A DNA stretch of 64,000 nucleotides from an uncultured Alphaproteobacteria bacterium. GTDB lineage: Bacteria; Pseudomonadota; Alphaproteobacteria; Rs-D84. Location: the NCBI GenBank assembly GCA_944389495.1, contig CALXMN010000005.1, forward strand, positions 48,518 through 112,517. The letters are read 5' to 3'. Below the pieces are notes generated by a model. It saw only the letters and a program-made list of their open reading frames with translations, had not been told where the DNA came from and did not search any database. The translations under genes were made by a program, and so were the position numbers. The stretch's first letter is position 1, and every line of letters starts with the position of its first letter. This document shows, piece by piece, positions 16,956 to 27,009 of this stretch.

Positions 16956-17942
16956 TTATCGCGTTTTCCAATTCTGAAATATCCGTGCACGTAATTCGTG
17001 AAATTGGGCATTTTTTACCAAATCGTGACGTATTGACATCAATGGACGCGCAACATTGTTGGATGTACGCCAATTTGTTTTTATCTTGACACCGGAATTT
17101 TCGCCCAATGTTACATTGCCAAAAGAATCAAATGCCATTAATACGTGTAAATTTGTGCTTAAAAATTTAAATTGTGAAAATTTTGAATGTTCGGCCTCGG
17201 CAAGATTTTTTGCACGCCCGCCATCAAACAACGTTGCACGGGATGTTAACAATATTATCCCATTATCTGTAATATCAACATCACGATATGTGCCACTGTC
17301 AGGATTGTGAATTATCGCATTACGCACACGAACCCCGCGATTCGATAATTCCCGCTTTAACTCGCCATACATATCATCATCGCCATAAAAAGTCGATAAA
17401 TGTATCGCAACGGGCATATTGGCACGATGTGACATTTTTTCTATAAAAACAATATTATTTTTCATACTGTTTTTATGATAATTGTCCAATGATAATGATA
17501 TTTGTAAACTGTACGGACGGCCCGCACCAATTATGCGTGACATATCATTAAAAACACACGATGCAAATGATGTATTAACCCAGGCCGCATTTGTCTTGAT
17601 ATCCGCACCAATATTATTCTTATTACAAAACATTAATAAATCCGGCACATAATCAGCGTCACCGAACTTGTATGCGGATATTATTTCACCGCCGGTAAAT
17701 ACCACTTCACGCGAAAAATAAGAATCTTTTAATCCCTGGGCAAGATAATCTTTGATTGTTTGGGCCGGGATATAGTTTTTCGGCTGGTCCGGGCCAGAAT
17801 TTTCACAGCAATGATCGCATTTGCACCAACACCAATTTGTTGTTTTGAAAACCATCACATATGGATGACGTCGAACCATTCCGCCAACCGGCAAAACGTT
17901 ATCAATCCAATTAAAATAATTTATTAATATCTTGGTTAACAT
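16956..17942 (-). CDS. Radical SAM protein of unknown substrate
   Basis: A 328-residue protein. 'TNWCWCKCDHCCENSG' holds the CX3CX2C motif that binds the 4Fe-4S cluster, with extra Cys residues within and beside it. 'EVVFTGGEII' is the SAM-binding GGE motif, and 'LQISLSLDNYHKNSM' is a later barrel strand. There is no SPASM-type Cys-rich tail and no peptide substrate gene nearby; the C-terminus is basic (RARIFQNWKTR). No clear ribosome-binding site precedes the ATG at 17942. It stands alone between two terminators, so the context gives no hint of its substrate. Confidence 0.8.
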   Translation of the reverse strand: MLTKILINYFNWIDNVLPVGGMVRRHPYVMVFKTTNWCWCKCDHCCENSGPDQPKNYIPAQTIKDYLAQGLKDSYFSREVVFTGGEIISAYKFGDADYVPDLLMFCNKNNIGADIKTNAAWVNTSFASCVFNDMSRIIGAGRPYSLQISLSLDNYHKNSMKNNIVFIEKMSHRANMPVAIHLSTFYGDDDMYGELKRELSNRGVRVRNAIIHNPDSGTYRDVDITDNGIILLTSRATLFDGGRAKNLAEAEHSKFSQFKFLSTNLHVLMAFDSFGNVTLGENSGVKIKTNWRTSNNVARPLMSIRHDLVKNAQFHELRARIFQNWKTR

Positions 17943-18031
17943 AACAAAACCAAAATATCACAAACAACAATTTTGTCAAACAAAATTATATCTTATCAGG
18001 ACGGCAAATTTTTACAATTACACATAATAAA

Positions 18032-18055
18032 AAATACCGGGAAATACCGGTATTT
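18032..18055 (-). terminator. Terminator after accC
   Basis: AAATACCGG/CCGGTATTT, a nine-pair stem with a six-base loop. On the minus strand it is followed by TTATTATGTG and preceded by an A-run. It sits directly at the accC stop. Confidence 0.7.
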
Positions 18056-18056
18056 T

Positions 18057-19478
18057 TTATTCATTTTTATCAGATTCTTGGTCTGTATTTGAATCTGGTT
18101 CGGCCGTCTTTTTATTGGCCACCTTTTTATCCTGTTCGGATTTCAAATACGTTTCCAACCAATGGTTATCAAAGTTCAATGTTTTTACATCGCGATTCTT
18201 TAATAACTTTTGCTGTAACGGAATTGTGGTTTTTACCCCTTCGATTACAAATTCATCCAACGCACGCACCGCACGCATAATACACGCAGGACGCGATTGT
18301 GCGTGAACGATTAACTTTGCAATCATAGAATCGTATGTTGGCGGAATTGTATATCCTGTGTATACCGCGCTGTCCACGCGAACCCCCAATCCGCCCGATG
18401 GCGCATACAGCGTGATTTTGCCGGGATTGGGAATAAAGTTTTCAGGATCTTCGGCATTAATACGGAATTCAATTGCGTGGCCGTGTGGCACAACGTTTGA
18501 TTGCGTGTATCCCAATTTTTCGCCGGCCGCAACACGAATCTGTTCACGTACCAAATCAACACCATAAACCATTTCGGTAACAGGGTGTTCCACCTGAAGC
18601 CGGGTGTTCATTTCCAGGAAATAAAATTTTCCGTCTTCGAACATAAATTCAAATGTTCCTGCATTTACATAGCCCATTTTTTTCGCGGCATTTTTACAGA
18701 TTTCTATCATATCGTCGCGCTGTTTCTGGGTCAGTATTGCGGCGGGACATTCCTCCATCACCTTTTGATTCTTGCGCTGGAGCGAGCAATCACGTTCACC
18801 AAATATAACAACATTGCCGTGTTTGTCCCCCAAAACTTGGAATTCAATATGACGCGGATGCATCAATAATTTTTCCATATACAGTGTATCATCACCGAAG
18901 CCAGACTTGGCCTCGTTCTTGGTCATTTGAAAAGCCTCGGCCATTTGGTCGGCGTTCATAACCGGACGTATACCACGTCCGCCACCACCGGCCGCGGCCT
19001 TTAACATAACGGGATAGCCTATTTTTTCGGCCCAGGATAATGCATCTTCCAACGTATCAACCGCACCATCAGAACCCGGTACCACCGGCAAACCACATTT
19101 TATTGCGGTCTGTTTGGCATTAACCTTGTCCCCCATTTTTTCAATCATTGTGGCCGATGGGCCAATCCATATAAGACCGTGCTGTTCAACCTTTTGTGCA
19201 AAGTCTGCACGCTCGGATAAAAATCCATATCCCGGATGAATTGCATCCGCATTGGTTAACAGTGCCGCCGTTAAAATCGCAGATTCATTTAAATAAGAAT
19301 CCTTGGACGGGCCAGGACCAATACATACAGATTCATCCGCCAATTGTACGTGCATTGCATTCTTGTCCACCGTGGAATAAACCGCAACCGTACGAATTCC
19401 CATATCACGGCACGCACGTATTATACGCAGCGCAATTTCACCGCGATTAGCAATTAAAACTTTTTTTATTTGTGACAT
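18057..19478 (-). CDS. accC: Acetyl-CoA carboxylase, biotin carboxylase subunit
   Basis: A 473-residue AccC that carboxylates biotin on AccB with ATP and bicarbonate, the first step to malonyl-CoA. 'KKVLIANRGEIALRIIRACRDMGI' opens the protein. 'MLKAAAGGGGRGIR' is the ATP-grasp glycine loop, and 'FLEMNTRLQVEHPVTEMV' holds the metal-binding and catalytic residues. The last 25 residues are a charged tail (KKVANKKTAEPD...) beyond the usual end. It follows accB by 14 bases. The carboxyltransferase genes accA/accD are not in the window. Confidence 0.97.
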   Translation of the reverse strand: MSQIKKVLIANRGEIALRIIRACRDMGIRTVAVYSTVDKNAMHVQLADESVCIGPGPSKDSYLNESAILTAALLTNADAIHPGYGFLSERADFAQKVEQHGLIWIGPSATMIEKMGDKVNAKQTAIKCGLPVVPGSDGAVDTLEDALSWAEKIGYPVMLKAAAGGGGRGIRPVMNADQMAEAFQMTKNEAKSGFGDDTLYMEKLLMHPRHIEFQVLGDKHGNVVIFGERDCSLQRKNQKVMEECPAAILTQKQRDDMIEICKNAAKKMGYVNAGTFEFMFEDGKFYFLEMNTRLQVEHPVTEMVYGVDLVREQIRVAAGEKLGYTQSNVVPHGHAIEFRINAEDPENFIPNPGKITLYAPSGGLGVRVDSAVYTGYTIPPTYDSMIAKLIVHAQSRPACIMRAVRALDEFVIEGVKTTIPLQQKLLKNRDVKTLNFDNHWLETYLKSEQDKKVANKKTAEPDSNTDQESDKNE

Positions 19479-19492
19479 TTTTGGATACTTGC

Positions 19493-19948
19493 CTATTCAA
19501 TAATAATTATTGGTTGATCAAATTCGACCGCCTGGCCATCAGTTACCAGAATGTCTTTGACAATACCATCTTTGTCAGATTTTATCGGGTTAAATGTTTT
19601 CATTGCCTCGATTAAAGCGACGGTATCACCGGCCTTGATTTGTGCACCAACCGCGGTAAAAGGTTTTGCACCGGGCTCTGGCGCCAAATATGCCACCCCA
19701 ACCATTGGCGACTTTAATGCGTAACCCGTCGTCGCGGTTTCATCACCAGATGGTTCACTGTTTGTATTTTTTGATTCTGACGCCACCGGAAAGTTTGGCA
19801 TAGCAACAGCGGCCGTGGCCTGTTGTTTAGACAAATGAATATGTTTACGATAAACGCCAAACAAAAACTGACGCTCTAAATCAAGTTCTGTTATCCCCAT
19901 TTCATCCATTATCTTTGACATAGATTCAACGGTTGCACGAAAAGACAT
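19493..19948 (-). CDS. accB: Acetyl-CoA carboxylase, biotin carboxyl carrier protein
   Basis: A 151-residue BCCP. The C-terminal biotinyl domain contains 'ALIEAMKTFNPIKSDKDG', with Lys117 as the expected biotin attachment site. The N-terminal helix-rich part and a linker of about 40 residues (rich in Ala, Ser and Glu) match the family. An AAAAGGA site precedes the ATG at 19948. It forms an operon with accC; the rnpA-yidD pair lies upstream on the same strand. Confidence 0.96.
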   Translation of the reverse strand: MSFRATVESMSKIMDEMGITELDLERQFLFGVYRKHIHLSKQQATAAVAMPNFPVASESKNTNSEPSGDETATTGYALKSPMVGVAYLAPEPGAKPFTAVGAQIKAGDTVALIEAMKTFNPIKSDKDGIVKDILVTDGQAVEFDQPIIIIE

Positions 19949-20034
19949 TTTTTATCCTTTTTATATTAATCCTTGGATGGGCACCTGTAACAATACCCAA
20001 TGTGCCTGGAATTTTACCACAAACGTGTCGGATG

Positions 20035-20280
20035 TCAAGGGACGGGGTCATAACCAAAACCACCACCCGGCCGACATCGCATTACGCGGCGCAGCCCCAT
20101 TGCAATTCCACGCAATGGGCCATATTTTTCTATGGCTTGGCGCGTGTATTCGCTGCAACTTGGGATAAAGCGACACGCGGCGCGACCACCAATAAATGGT
20201 GAAATACATATTTGATACATATGCACAAGCCCGATTGCAAAACGTGATAAAAAGTTATTTTTCTGTGTTTTTTGCGGCAT
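20035..20280 (-). CDS. yidD: Membrane protein insertion efficiency factor YidD
   Basis: An 81-residue protein with the YidD core 'YQICISPFIGGRAACRFIPSCSEYTRQAIEKYGPLRG', followed by 'RRVMRCRPGGGFGYDPVP'. It lies at the inner membrane and aids YidC-dependent insertion. The start overlaps the end of rnpA by 26 bases, the conserved rnpA-yidD coupling. The usual yidC is not downstream; accB follows instead. Confidence 0.94.
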   Translation of the reverse strand: MPQKTQKNNFLSRFAIGLVHMYQICISPFIGGRAACRFIPSCSEYTRQAIEKYGPLRGIAMGLRRVMRCRPGGGFGYDPVP

Positions 20281-20608
20281 TCTGTTTTTTTATATAATGC
20301 AGTGCCCGGCGCATAGCGGCACGGCCATCGGTTCGGGTCGTGGCCAATATGGGCATTCGGGCAATAAATATATAATCCATATCGGCGCACATATTTTTTT
20401 CATTGTATCGAATCCAGTCACGCAACATACGCTTCGCACGATTTCTGTTTACGGCCAATTTAAATATTTTTTTCGTTACGATTAATCCGTATTGCGGGTC
20501 ATCTGATATGCGGGCCGGACGGGCACGAACAAAAAACATCGCACATCGTGCGTTTATATCTTGTTCGCCGATTAAAAAATCTTTGTGTTTTTTTATCGTA
20601 TTTCTCAT
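20255..20608 (-). CDS. rnpA: Ribonuclease P protein component
   Basis: A 117-residue protein when started at the ATG at 20608 (MRNTIKKHKDF). 'KLAVNRNRAKRMLRDWIRYN' is the RNR motif that binds RNase P RNA. The N-terminal region (FFVRARPARI...YGLIVTKKIF) fits the RnpA sheet. The longer upstream reading adds a hydrophobic stretch not seen in RnpA. rpmH, normally just upstream, is absent: the divergent mreB starts 127 bases away. Confidence 0.92.
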   Translation of the reverse strand: MRNTIKKHKDFLIGEQDINARCAMFFVRARPARISDDPQYGLIVTKKIFKLAVNRNRAKRMLRDWIRYNEKNMCADMDYIFIARMPILATTRTDGRAAMRRALHYIKKQNAAKNTEK

Positions 20609-20674
20609 AATTTTTATATAATACCACAATATCCAAATAAGCAAATAAAAAAGCATATTTTTATGCCGGGTGGC

Positions 20675-21785
<1,111 letters not shown>

Positions 21786-21809
21786 AAAATGGGGCTTTGC
21801 CCCATTTTT
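21786..21809. terminator. Bidirectional terminator between mreB and sspB
   Basis: AAAATGGGGC-TTT-GCCCCATTTT lies directly after the mreB stop and overlaps the sspB stop on the other strand. Confidence 0.8.
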
Positions 21810-22272
21810 ATTGCTTTCTGTTTTTTCTGAATTCGTCCAAAGATACAACACGACCCGTGTCGGGTACAGTATCAGTTCGGCCATCCAACGGCAATTCCAT
21901 ATCATTATCCGCAGCCGCGCCACCCTTGGGATGAAAAGACAGCATAAAATCAACAGACGGATCCTTGAACTCAACCAGGGCGGAAAATGGTACACGTATA
22001 AAAAACGGACGACCATCAAACGTTAACTGGACCCCAAATTCTTTATCCGACACGTGCAGATTATTATATGAATACTGTAACACGATTGTCATTATATCTG
22101 GATAACGTATACGCAAAAAATCCGGCAATACAACACCGGGGGCACGCGTCTTGAATGTAATATAAAAATGCGTTCCATCCCCCAAACCATTAAACTGGGC
22201 GTGAATTAATGCCTCTTTCACAACGGACTTTAGGGCGTTATCCAATAAGGTTTGATAATCAATTTTGCTCAT
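21808..22272 (-). CDS. sspB: SspB-family ClpXP adaptor, alphaproteobacterial type
   Basis: A 154-residue protein from the ATG at 22272 (GGAGA seven bases upstream). 'GTHFYITFKTRAPGVVLPDFLRIRYPDIMTIVLQY' and 'LTFDGRPFFIRVPFSALVEFKDPSVDFMLSF' are the SspB-alpha core that binds ssrA-type degrons. The acidic linker and the C-terminal end (RVVSLDEFRKNRK) look like a ClpX-tethering tail. Its start overlaps the 3' end of recF by 14 bases, so it is coupled to recF. Confidence 0.88.
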   Translation of the reverse strand: MSKIDYQTLLDNALKSVVKEALIHAQFNGLGDGTHFYITFKTRAPGVVLPDFLRIRYPDIMTIVLQYSYNNLHVSDKEFGVQLTFDGRPFFIRVPFSALVEFKDPSVDFMLSFHPKGGAAADNDMELPLDGRTDTVPDTGRVVSLDEFRKNRKQ

Positions 22273-23353
22273 TTGTGTTCTCCGGCACAAGTATATTATT
22301 TATTTCACCATCCTTGCAAGTAACAAATACTGCATCAGGTACATCGGCAAAAACATTCGCATCCAATCCGGTTGCCCATACCTGGGCATCGGTGGTACCA
22401 AGATCACGAAACAATCGTGCACGTGCCGATGCATCAAGATGGGCGGCGGCCTCGTCCAGCAAAATAAGTGGCCTGTGTTGGGTCTTGGTATGTAATAATT
22501 TTGCGTGTGCCAAAATTAAATCCAATAAGGCCATTTTTTGTTGGCCCGTACTGGTCAGTGCCGCAGGTAAATTCAATTTCTTATTAAATACACCGAAATC
22601 AGACTTATGCGGTCCGTCCATAATCATTTTATCGCCGACCAATTCACGCATATTGTGCAAATATTCTAAATATTCGCGTTCCGCCGCCGCCGCGCGACCG
22701 TCAATTAATACCTGTTCAATCAGCCCCGTCACGGTAACCGCACAATCAGTTAAAAAATAATTTAATTCGCCGGCATAACGTATGCGCGCATCCGCAATTG
22801 ATACGGCCACACCCGCAATCTGGCAATCCAATGCATCCAGCCAGTGTTTATCGTGACCATTGCGTAACGCAAACGCACGTTCAGATACTAATTTTGTAAA
22901 ACGCGCAACCCGACCCGCGTGTGTGGCATCAAAACTGGCGGCAAGTCTGTCAAAAAAGGCACGACGCTCGGCCGCGGAATCAACAAATAATCTGTCTTCG
23001 CGCGGTGTTAACCATACCGTACGTAAATGTGCCTGTAATGCGGATAATGTTGCGTTATCGCCATCTATGCGGGCACGACGATTTGTATTACCCGGGGTAA
23101 AATAAACCGATACCTCGGTATCATCATTTAATAACGCATACACAGAAAAACCACCGTCACCATCAAAACGCGCAATATCTGTCATCGGCGCACCACGCAG
23201 ACCACGATCACCGGATAACATAGATACCGCCTCGAGCAGGGCGGTTTTACCGGCACCATTTGGACCAGTAATAATAACATTGTGCCGCCCACAGGTATGA
23301 ACACGACATAACCGATGATTGCGAAAATCTGTTAGACTAATGGTTTTTATCAT
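22259..23353 (-). CDS. recF: DNA replication and repair protein RecF
   Basis: A 364-residue SMC-like ATPase. 'IITGPNGAGKTALLEA' is Walker A (residues 30-37). 'LTSTGQQKMALLDLILAHAKLL' is the signature region, and 'PLILLDEAAAHLD' is Walker B. It loads RecA at single-strand gaps with RecO and RecR. The ATG at 23353 is favoured over a TTG six codons earlier. dnaA, dnaN and gyrB, its frequent neighbours, are absent. Confidence 0.94.
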   Translation of the reverse strand: MIKTISLTDFRNHRLCRVHTCGRHNVIITGPNGAGKTALLEAVSMLSGDRGLRGAPMTDIARFDGDGGFSVYALLNDDTEVSVYFTPGNTNRRARIDGDNATLSALQAHLRTVWLTPREDRLFVDSAAERRAFFDRLAASFDATHAGRVARFTKLVSERAFALRNGHDKHWLDALDCQIAGVAVSIADARIRYAGELNYFLTDCAVTVTGLIEQVLIDGRAAAAEREYLEYLHNMRELVGDKMIMDGPHKSDFGVFNKKLNLPAALTSTGQQKMALLDLILAHAKLLHTKTQHRPLILLDEAAAHLDASARARLFRDLGTTDAQVWATGLDANVFADVPDAVFVTCKDGEINNILVPENTNEQN

Positions 23354-23428
23354 AGCCAGATGATAAACCAATTATAATAAAATACAAAGACATTTATACG
23401 AACCGGGCCGGTTCGATAACACAAAATG

Positions 23429-23459
23429 CAAAAAAAACAAAACGCCACAAAGGCGTTTT
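23429..23459 (-). terminator. Terminator after tRNA-Cys
   Basis: On the minus strand AAAACGCC-TTTGT-GGCGTTTT is followed by G and eight T residues, just past the tRNA CCA end. Confidence 0.85.
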
Positions 23460-23465
23460 ATTTAT

Positions 23466-23539
23466 TGGAGGCCTGGGTCGGAATCGAACCGGCATACAAG
23501 GATTTGCAGTCCTCTGCATAACCACTCTGCCACCAGGCC
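23466..23539 (-). tRNA. tRNA-Cys(GCA)
   Basis: A 74-base cloverleaf reads on the minus strand: acceptor GGCCTGG/CCAGGCC, encoded CCA, anticodon loop CTGCAAA (GCA) and T-loop TTCGATT. A hairpin terminator follows. Confidence 0.95.
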
Positions 23540-23637
23540 AATCTGAAATCTGTGCACATATACTAAGCAAAAAAAAATTGTAATTCAACATAAAAATTGT
23601 ATTATTATATTATTAAACTAGTGAGAGAGTTTTATTA

Positions 23638-24972
23638 ATGAAAAAATTATTCGCAATTATTACATTGGCCACACTGCCAACGGTGGCCGTGGCGGGGGAA
23701 GAAAACTGTCGTACGATGACAACTGTGCCGGATGGCGAATTAACCCTGCAACAGGTTATTGAATTGGGACTGTGCCGAAATCCTGAAACGGCGGCCGCGT
23801 ATTTATCACTGGAATCTGCACGTTTTAGTAAAAATGCCGGGTATTCGCAATATCTGCCAAGTGTTAGCGCATCTGCATCGGCCAGTATGCCTTATCGCAA
23901 TCAAGAATGGGATGATTGGTCTTATGGTGCATCGATTTCTGCGTCTTATTTAATATTTGATTTTGGAAAACGACTGTCGGATGTAAATCAATTAATTGAT
24001 ACCTGGCGTGCGACGGGTTTTGATTACAGTGAATCTGTACAAAACTATGTATATGGTATAATTGGTGCATATTATGCGCTGTTAAATGCAGACGCAGACG
24101 TATTTACCGCCAATGCAGTGATGGAGGTTTCTAAAACCGCCAAAGAAACCGCAGATAAAAAATTTAACGCCGGGGCCGTGGCACGCGCGGACGTCTTAAA
24201 GGCGGATGTTACCTTGGCCAATAGTGAACTTGATTTGGAACGGGCAAAAAATAATCGTGAAATTGCCAAGGGAACTTTGTTGGCAAAACTGTCCTTTCCG
24301 GCCGACCAAAATATAAAAATCGCAGATATGTCATCTGACTTTGGTTCCGAATCAGAAAACAAAAGTATTGACGAATTAATTGAAATTGCACGCGAAAAGC
24401 GACCGGATTTGCTGCGCGCAACCGCAAACAAAGACGCCGCGTGGCACCGCAGAAACAGTGCCTTTTTATCTAATTTGCCATCAATTTCGGCCAGTGGCAG
24501 TTTATCGTGGAATAACACACCGTCTGATGTATATAATGCCGGACAAGATAACTGGAGTGGAAGTATCGGAATCCGTGCATCTATGCCGATATTTGCGGGA
24601 TTTTCAAATATGTACAATGTGCGTTCGGCCCAGGCAAATTATGAACGCGCCAAAGAACAAGAACGTCAAACCGTTGATAACGCTATGTTGGATGTGTTCA
24701 GTGCATATCAAAACTATAAAACGGCACAGACCGTATTAAAACAAACAGAAACATTGTTGGCATCGGCCAAGGAAACAGAAAATGTTACCGCCGGTATGTA
24801 TAAAGTTGGCAAGGCAACTATGTTGGATTGGCAACAGGCGTTGGCCGATTTGGCCGATGCGCATAAACAAAATAATGCGGCAAAATACGACCTGTTTACA
24901 AAACGTGCAGCATTGGCATTGTCTATTGGTGATATAAAAGAAGGATTGATGGAGGGGGAATCAAATGAATAA
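23638..24972 (+). CDS. TolC-family outer-membrane efflux protein
   Basis: A 444-residue protein. Residues 1-19 are a signal peptide (MKKLFAIITLATLPTVAVA). The two-fold repeat of the outer membrane efflux domain is visible: 'LTLQQVIELGLCRNPETAAAYLSLESARF' begins repeat one and 'KSIDELIEIAREKRPDLLRATANKDAAW' begins repeat two. 'GKATMLDWQQALADLADA' is the conserved late helix. It forms the outer-membrane tunnel for the MacAB-like pump encoded directly downstream (8-base overlap with the adaptor gene). Confidence 0.93.
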   Translation: MKKLFAIITLATLPTVAVAGEENCRTMTTVPDGELTLQQVIELGLCRNPETAAAYLSLESARFSKNAGYSQYLPSVSASASASMPYRNQEWDDWSYGASISASYLIFDFGKRLSDVNQLIDTWRATGFDYSESVQNYVYGIIGAYYALLNADADVFTANAVMEVSKTAKETADKKFNAGAVARADVLKADVTLANSELDLERAKNNREIAKGTLLAKLSFPADQNIKIADMSSDFGSESENKSIDELIEIAREKRPDLLRATANKDAAWHRRNSAFLSNLPSISASGSLSWNNTPSDVYNAGQDNWSGSIGIRASMPIFAGFSNMYNVRSAQANYERAKEQERQTVDNAMLDVFSAYQNYKTAQTVLKQTETLLASAKETENVTAGMYKVGKATMLDWQQALADLADAHKQNNAAKYDLFTKRAALALSIGDIKEGLMEGESNE

Positions 24973-26143
24973 ACAACAACCAAAACAACATAAATTCTGG
25001 AACTGGGTACGTCGTCGCAAATGGTGGATTGTTTTATTCTTGGTTGTTGCGGGGGTGTTTGTTTACTTTATGAATGGTGATAAAAACCAAGGATCTGGTT
25101 TTGCAACGGCAACCATTTCACGTGGTAATCTGCGCCAGGTGGTAACTGCAACCGGTGAAATTCAACCATTGAATACAATTAATGTTGGTTCCCAAGTCAG
25201 CGGCACAATCGAAGCAATATATGTTGACTATAATTCCAAAGTAAAAAAAGGCGATGTTTTACTAAAAATTGAACCGTCCGTTTTACAGGCATCTGTGGAC
25301 GAAGCCGAAGCATCTTTGGTCAGTGCAGAATCCCAACGTAACTATGCCAAAAGTGAATATGAACGTAACAAGGCACTGTATGACGATGGCTTTATTTCGC
25401 GCGCAGAACTGGAACAATCACAAACCACATATGAACAAGCGGAACAATCTGTTAATCGTATGCGGTCACAATATGATCGGGCGGTAACAAATCTGGGGTA
25501 TGCAACAATTACATCACCAGTTGACGGAACCGTCATATCGCGCCAGGTTGACGTCGGACAAACCGTTGCCGCATCATTCCAAACACCGGACCTGTTCGAA
25601 ATTGCCGAAGATTTATCAAAAATGCAAATCGAAACCGCCGTGTCCGAGGCAGACATAGGTATGATTACCGAAGGTTTACCGGTTACATTTACGGTTGATG
25701 CATATCCAACCCAAACATTTGAAGGAACCGTACGACAGGTACGTTTATCGCCAACAATTACATCAAATGTTGTTGTTTATACCGTTGTCATCGATGTTGA
25801 TAATACGGACCTGCGCCTGAAGCCCGGTATGACCGCGTTTGTAACAATACTTATATCTGAAAGAACCGATGTATGGAAGGTGCAAAACTCTGCTTTGATA
25901 CTGCGCAATTTTGATGGAATTGTGGAAAACCCGGGCGATGCAACACCGGCCGACCATCTTGCAATTCAACGTATGGTGGATGGCGAATTAACAGTTGTAT
26001 TGGTTCCGTATGAAAAGGGTTTGGTTACCGCAACAGAAACAGAAATCGTTTCCGATGAAATCCAAGAAGGTGATCGTATAATATTTGGACAATATGGATT
26101 GACCGCATCAAGTGGCGGGGCACGTATGGGACCGCCAAGATAA
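24965..26143 (+). CDS. MacA-like periplasmic adaptor (HlyD family)
   Basis: A 392-residue membrane fusion protein. An N-terminal basic stretch and one membrane segment ('WWIVLFLVVAGVFVYFM', residues about 20-37) anchor it. 'TGEIQPLNTINVGSQVSGTIEAIYVDYNSKVKKGDVL' is the lipoyl-like half-motif. A coiled-coil hairpin follows, then 'ATITSPVDGTVISRQVDVGQTV' and a beta-barrel domain. It links the inner-membrane MacB-like transporter to the TolC-like tunnel. A terminator separates it from the ATPase gene. Confidence 0.92.
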   Translation: MNKQQPKQHKFWNWVRRRKWWIVLFLVVAGVFVYFMNGDKNQGSGFATATISRGNLRQVVTATGEIQPLNTINVGSQVSGTIEAIYVDYNSKVKKGDVLLKIEPSVLQASVDEAEASLVSAESQRNYAKSEYERNKALYDDGFISRAELEQSQTTYEQAEQSVNRMRSQYDRAVTNLGYATITSPVDGTVISRQVDVGQTVAASFQTPDLFEIAEDLSKMQIETAVSEADIGMITEGLPVTFTVDAYPTQTFEGTVRQVRLSPTITSNVVVYTVVIDVDNTDLRLKPGMTAFVTILISERTDVWKVQNSALILRNFDGIVENPGDATPADHLAIQRMVDGELTVVLVPYEKGLVTATETEIVSDEIQEGDRIIFGQYGLTASSGGARMGPPR

Positions 26144-26146
26144 AAA

Positions 26147-26172
26147 AACGCCGGAACTGCCGGCGTTTTATT
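26147..26172 (+). terminator. Terminator between the adaptor and the ABC ATPase genes
   Basis: AACGCCGG-AACTG-CCGGCGTT is followed by TTATTTTTA. It splits the exporter cluster into two transcription units. Confidence 0.75.
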
Positions 26173-26189
26173 TTTATTCGGTAAAAAAA

Positions 26190-26219
26190 TTATGATCTTT
26201 TCGTCATAAATGATATAAT
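26190..26219 (+). promoter_or_regulatory. Possible promoter of the ABC ATPase gene
   Basis: A perfect -10 hexamer TATAAT lies 27 bases before the ATPase ATG; the -35 region (TTATGA, 18-base spacer) is weak. It follows the terminator, so an independent promoter is expected here. Confidence 0.4.
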
Positions 26220-26246
26220 ATTCCAAATCAAAGAGAGAATAAAAGT

Positions 26247-26990
26247 ATGAAGAAAAAAACCACAAAATCCGCCGATGTAAAAATAATTTCTATGAAAAAA
26301 ATCTGTAAAAGTTTCCCATTAGAAATAGGTGGCGAGCAACAGGTTTTATTTGACATTACGTTCGATGTAAACCAGGGCGAATTTGTATCAATTATGGGGC
26401 CTTCGGGCAGTGGTAAATCCACCTGTATGAATATTATCGGCGCACTGGATACACCAACAAGTGGCACATATGAACTGTATGGACGCGATGTAACAAATTT
26501 AACATCGGATGAATTGGCCGTTGTGCGAAATGAATATATTGGATTTGTGTTCCAGCAATTTAATTTATTATCAAAACGAAGTGTTCTGGACAATGTTATG
26601 TTGCCGTTAATGTATCGCGGATTGCCGATGGGTGAACGTATACAACGGGCACGCGAAATGTTAAAACGTGTTGGGTTGGAAAATTTTGAAACATACCTGC
26701 CGACACAATTATCGGGCGGGATGAAACAACGTGTTGCAATTGCACGCGCATTGGCAGGCAATCCGAAATTGATTCTGGCGGACGAACCAACGGGTGCGTT
26801 GGACAGTAAAATGGGAAATGATATTTTAACATTCTTTAAACATTTGAACCAGGAAATGGGTATAACCATTGTGATGATTACACACGAATTTGAAATCGCA
26901 CAGTATTCAAATCGACTGATACACATATACGATGGGCGTATAACATATGATGGACGCGTGCCACGTGATGAACGCGTTTTACAAAAATAA
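26247..26990 (+). CDS. MacB-like ABC transporter ATPase
   Basis: A 247-residue ATPase of the LolD/MacB group. Walker A is 'MGPSGSGKST' (residues 51-59), the Q-loop is 'FVFQQFNLL', the signature is 'LSGGMKQRVAIARAL', Walker B is 'LILADEPTGALD' and the switch His is in 'MITHE'. The permease is a separate gene 19 bases downstream, so ATPase and FtsX-type domains are split rather than fused as in E. coli MacB. Substrate unknown: a peptide, lipid or antibiotic are all possible. Confidence 0.94.
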   Translation: MKKKTTKSADVKIISMKKICKSFPLEIGGEQQVLFDITFDVNQGEFVSIMGPSGSGKSTCMNIIGALDTPTSGTYELYGRDVTNLTSDELAVVRNEYIGFVFQQFNLLSKRSVLDNVMLPLMYRGLPMGERIQRAREMLKRVGLENFETYLPTQLSGGMKQRVAIARALAGNPKLILADEPTGALDSKMGNDILTFFKHLNQEMGITIVMITHEFEIAQYSNRLIHIYDGRITYDGRVPRDERVLQK

Positions 26991-27009
26991 ATCAACAACG
27001 GGTAATAAA

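Noticed and set aside
26228..26998. 256-codon open frame antisense to the MacB-like ATPase
   Set aside because: It lies entirely opposite a gene with intact Walker motifs, has no ribosome-binding site and no family pattern; it is a shadow of codon bias.
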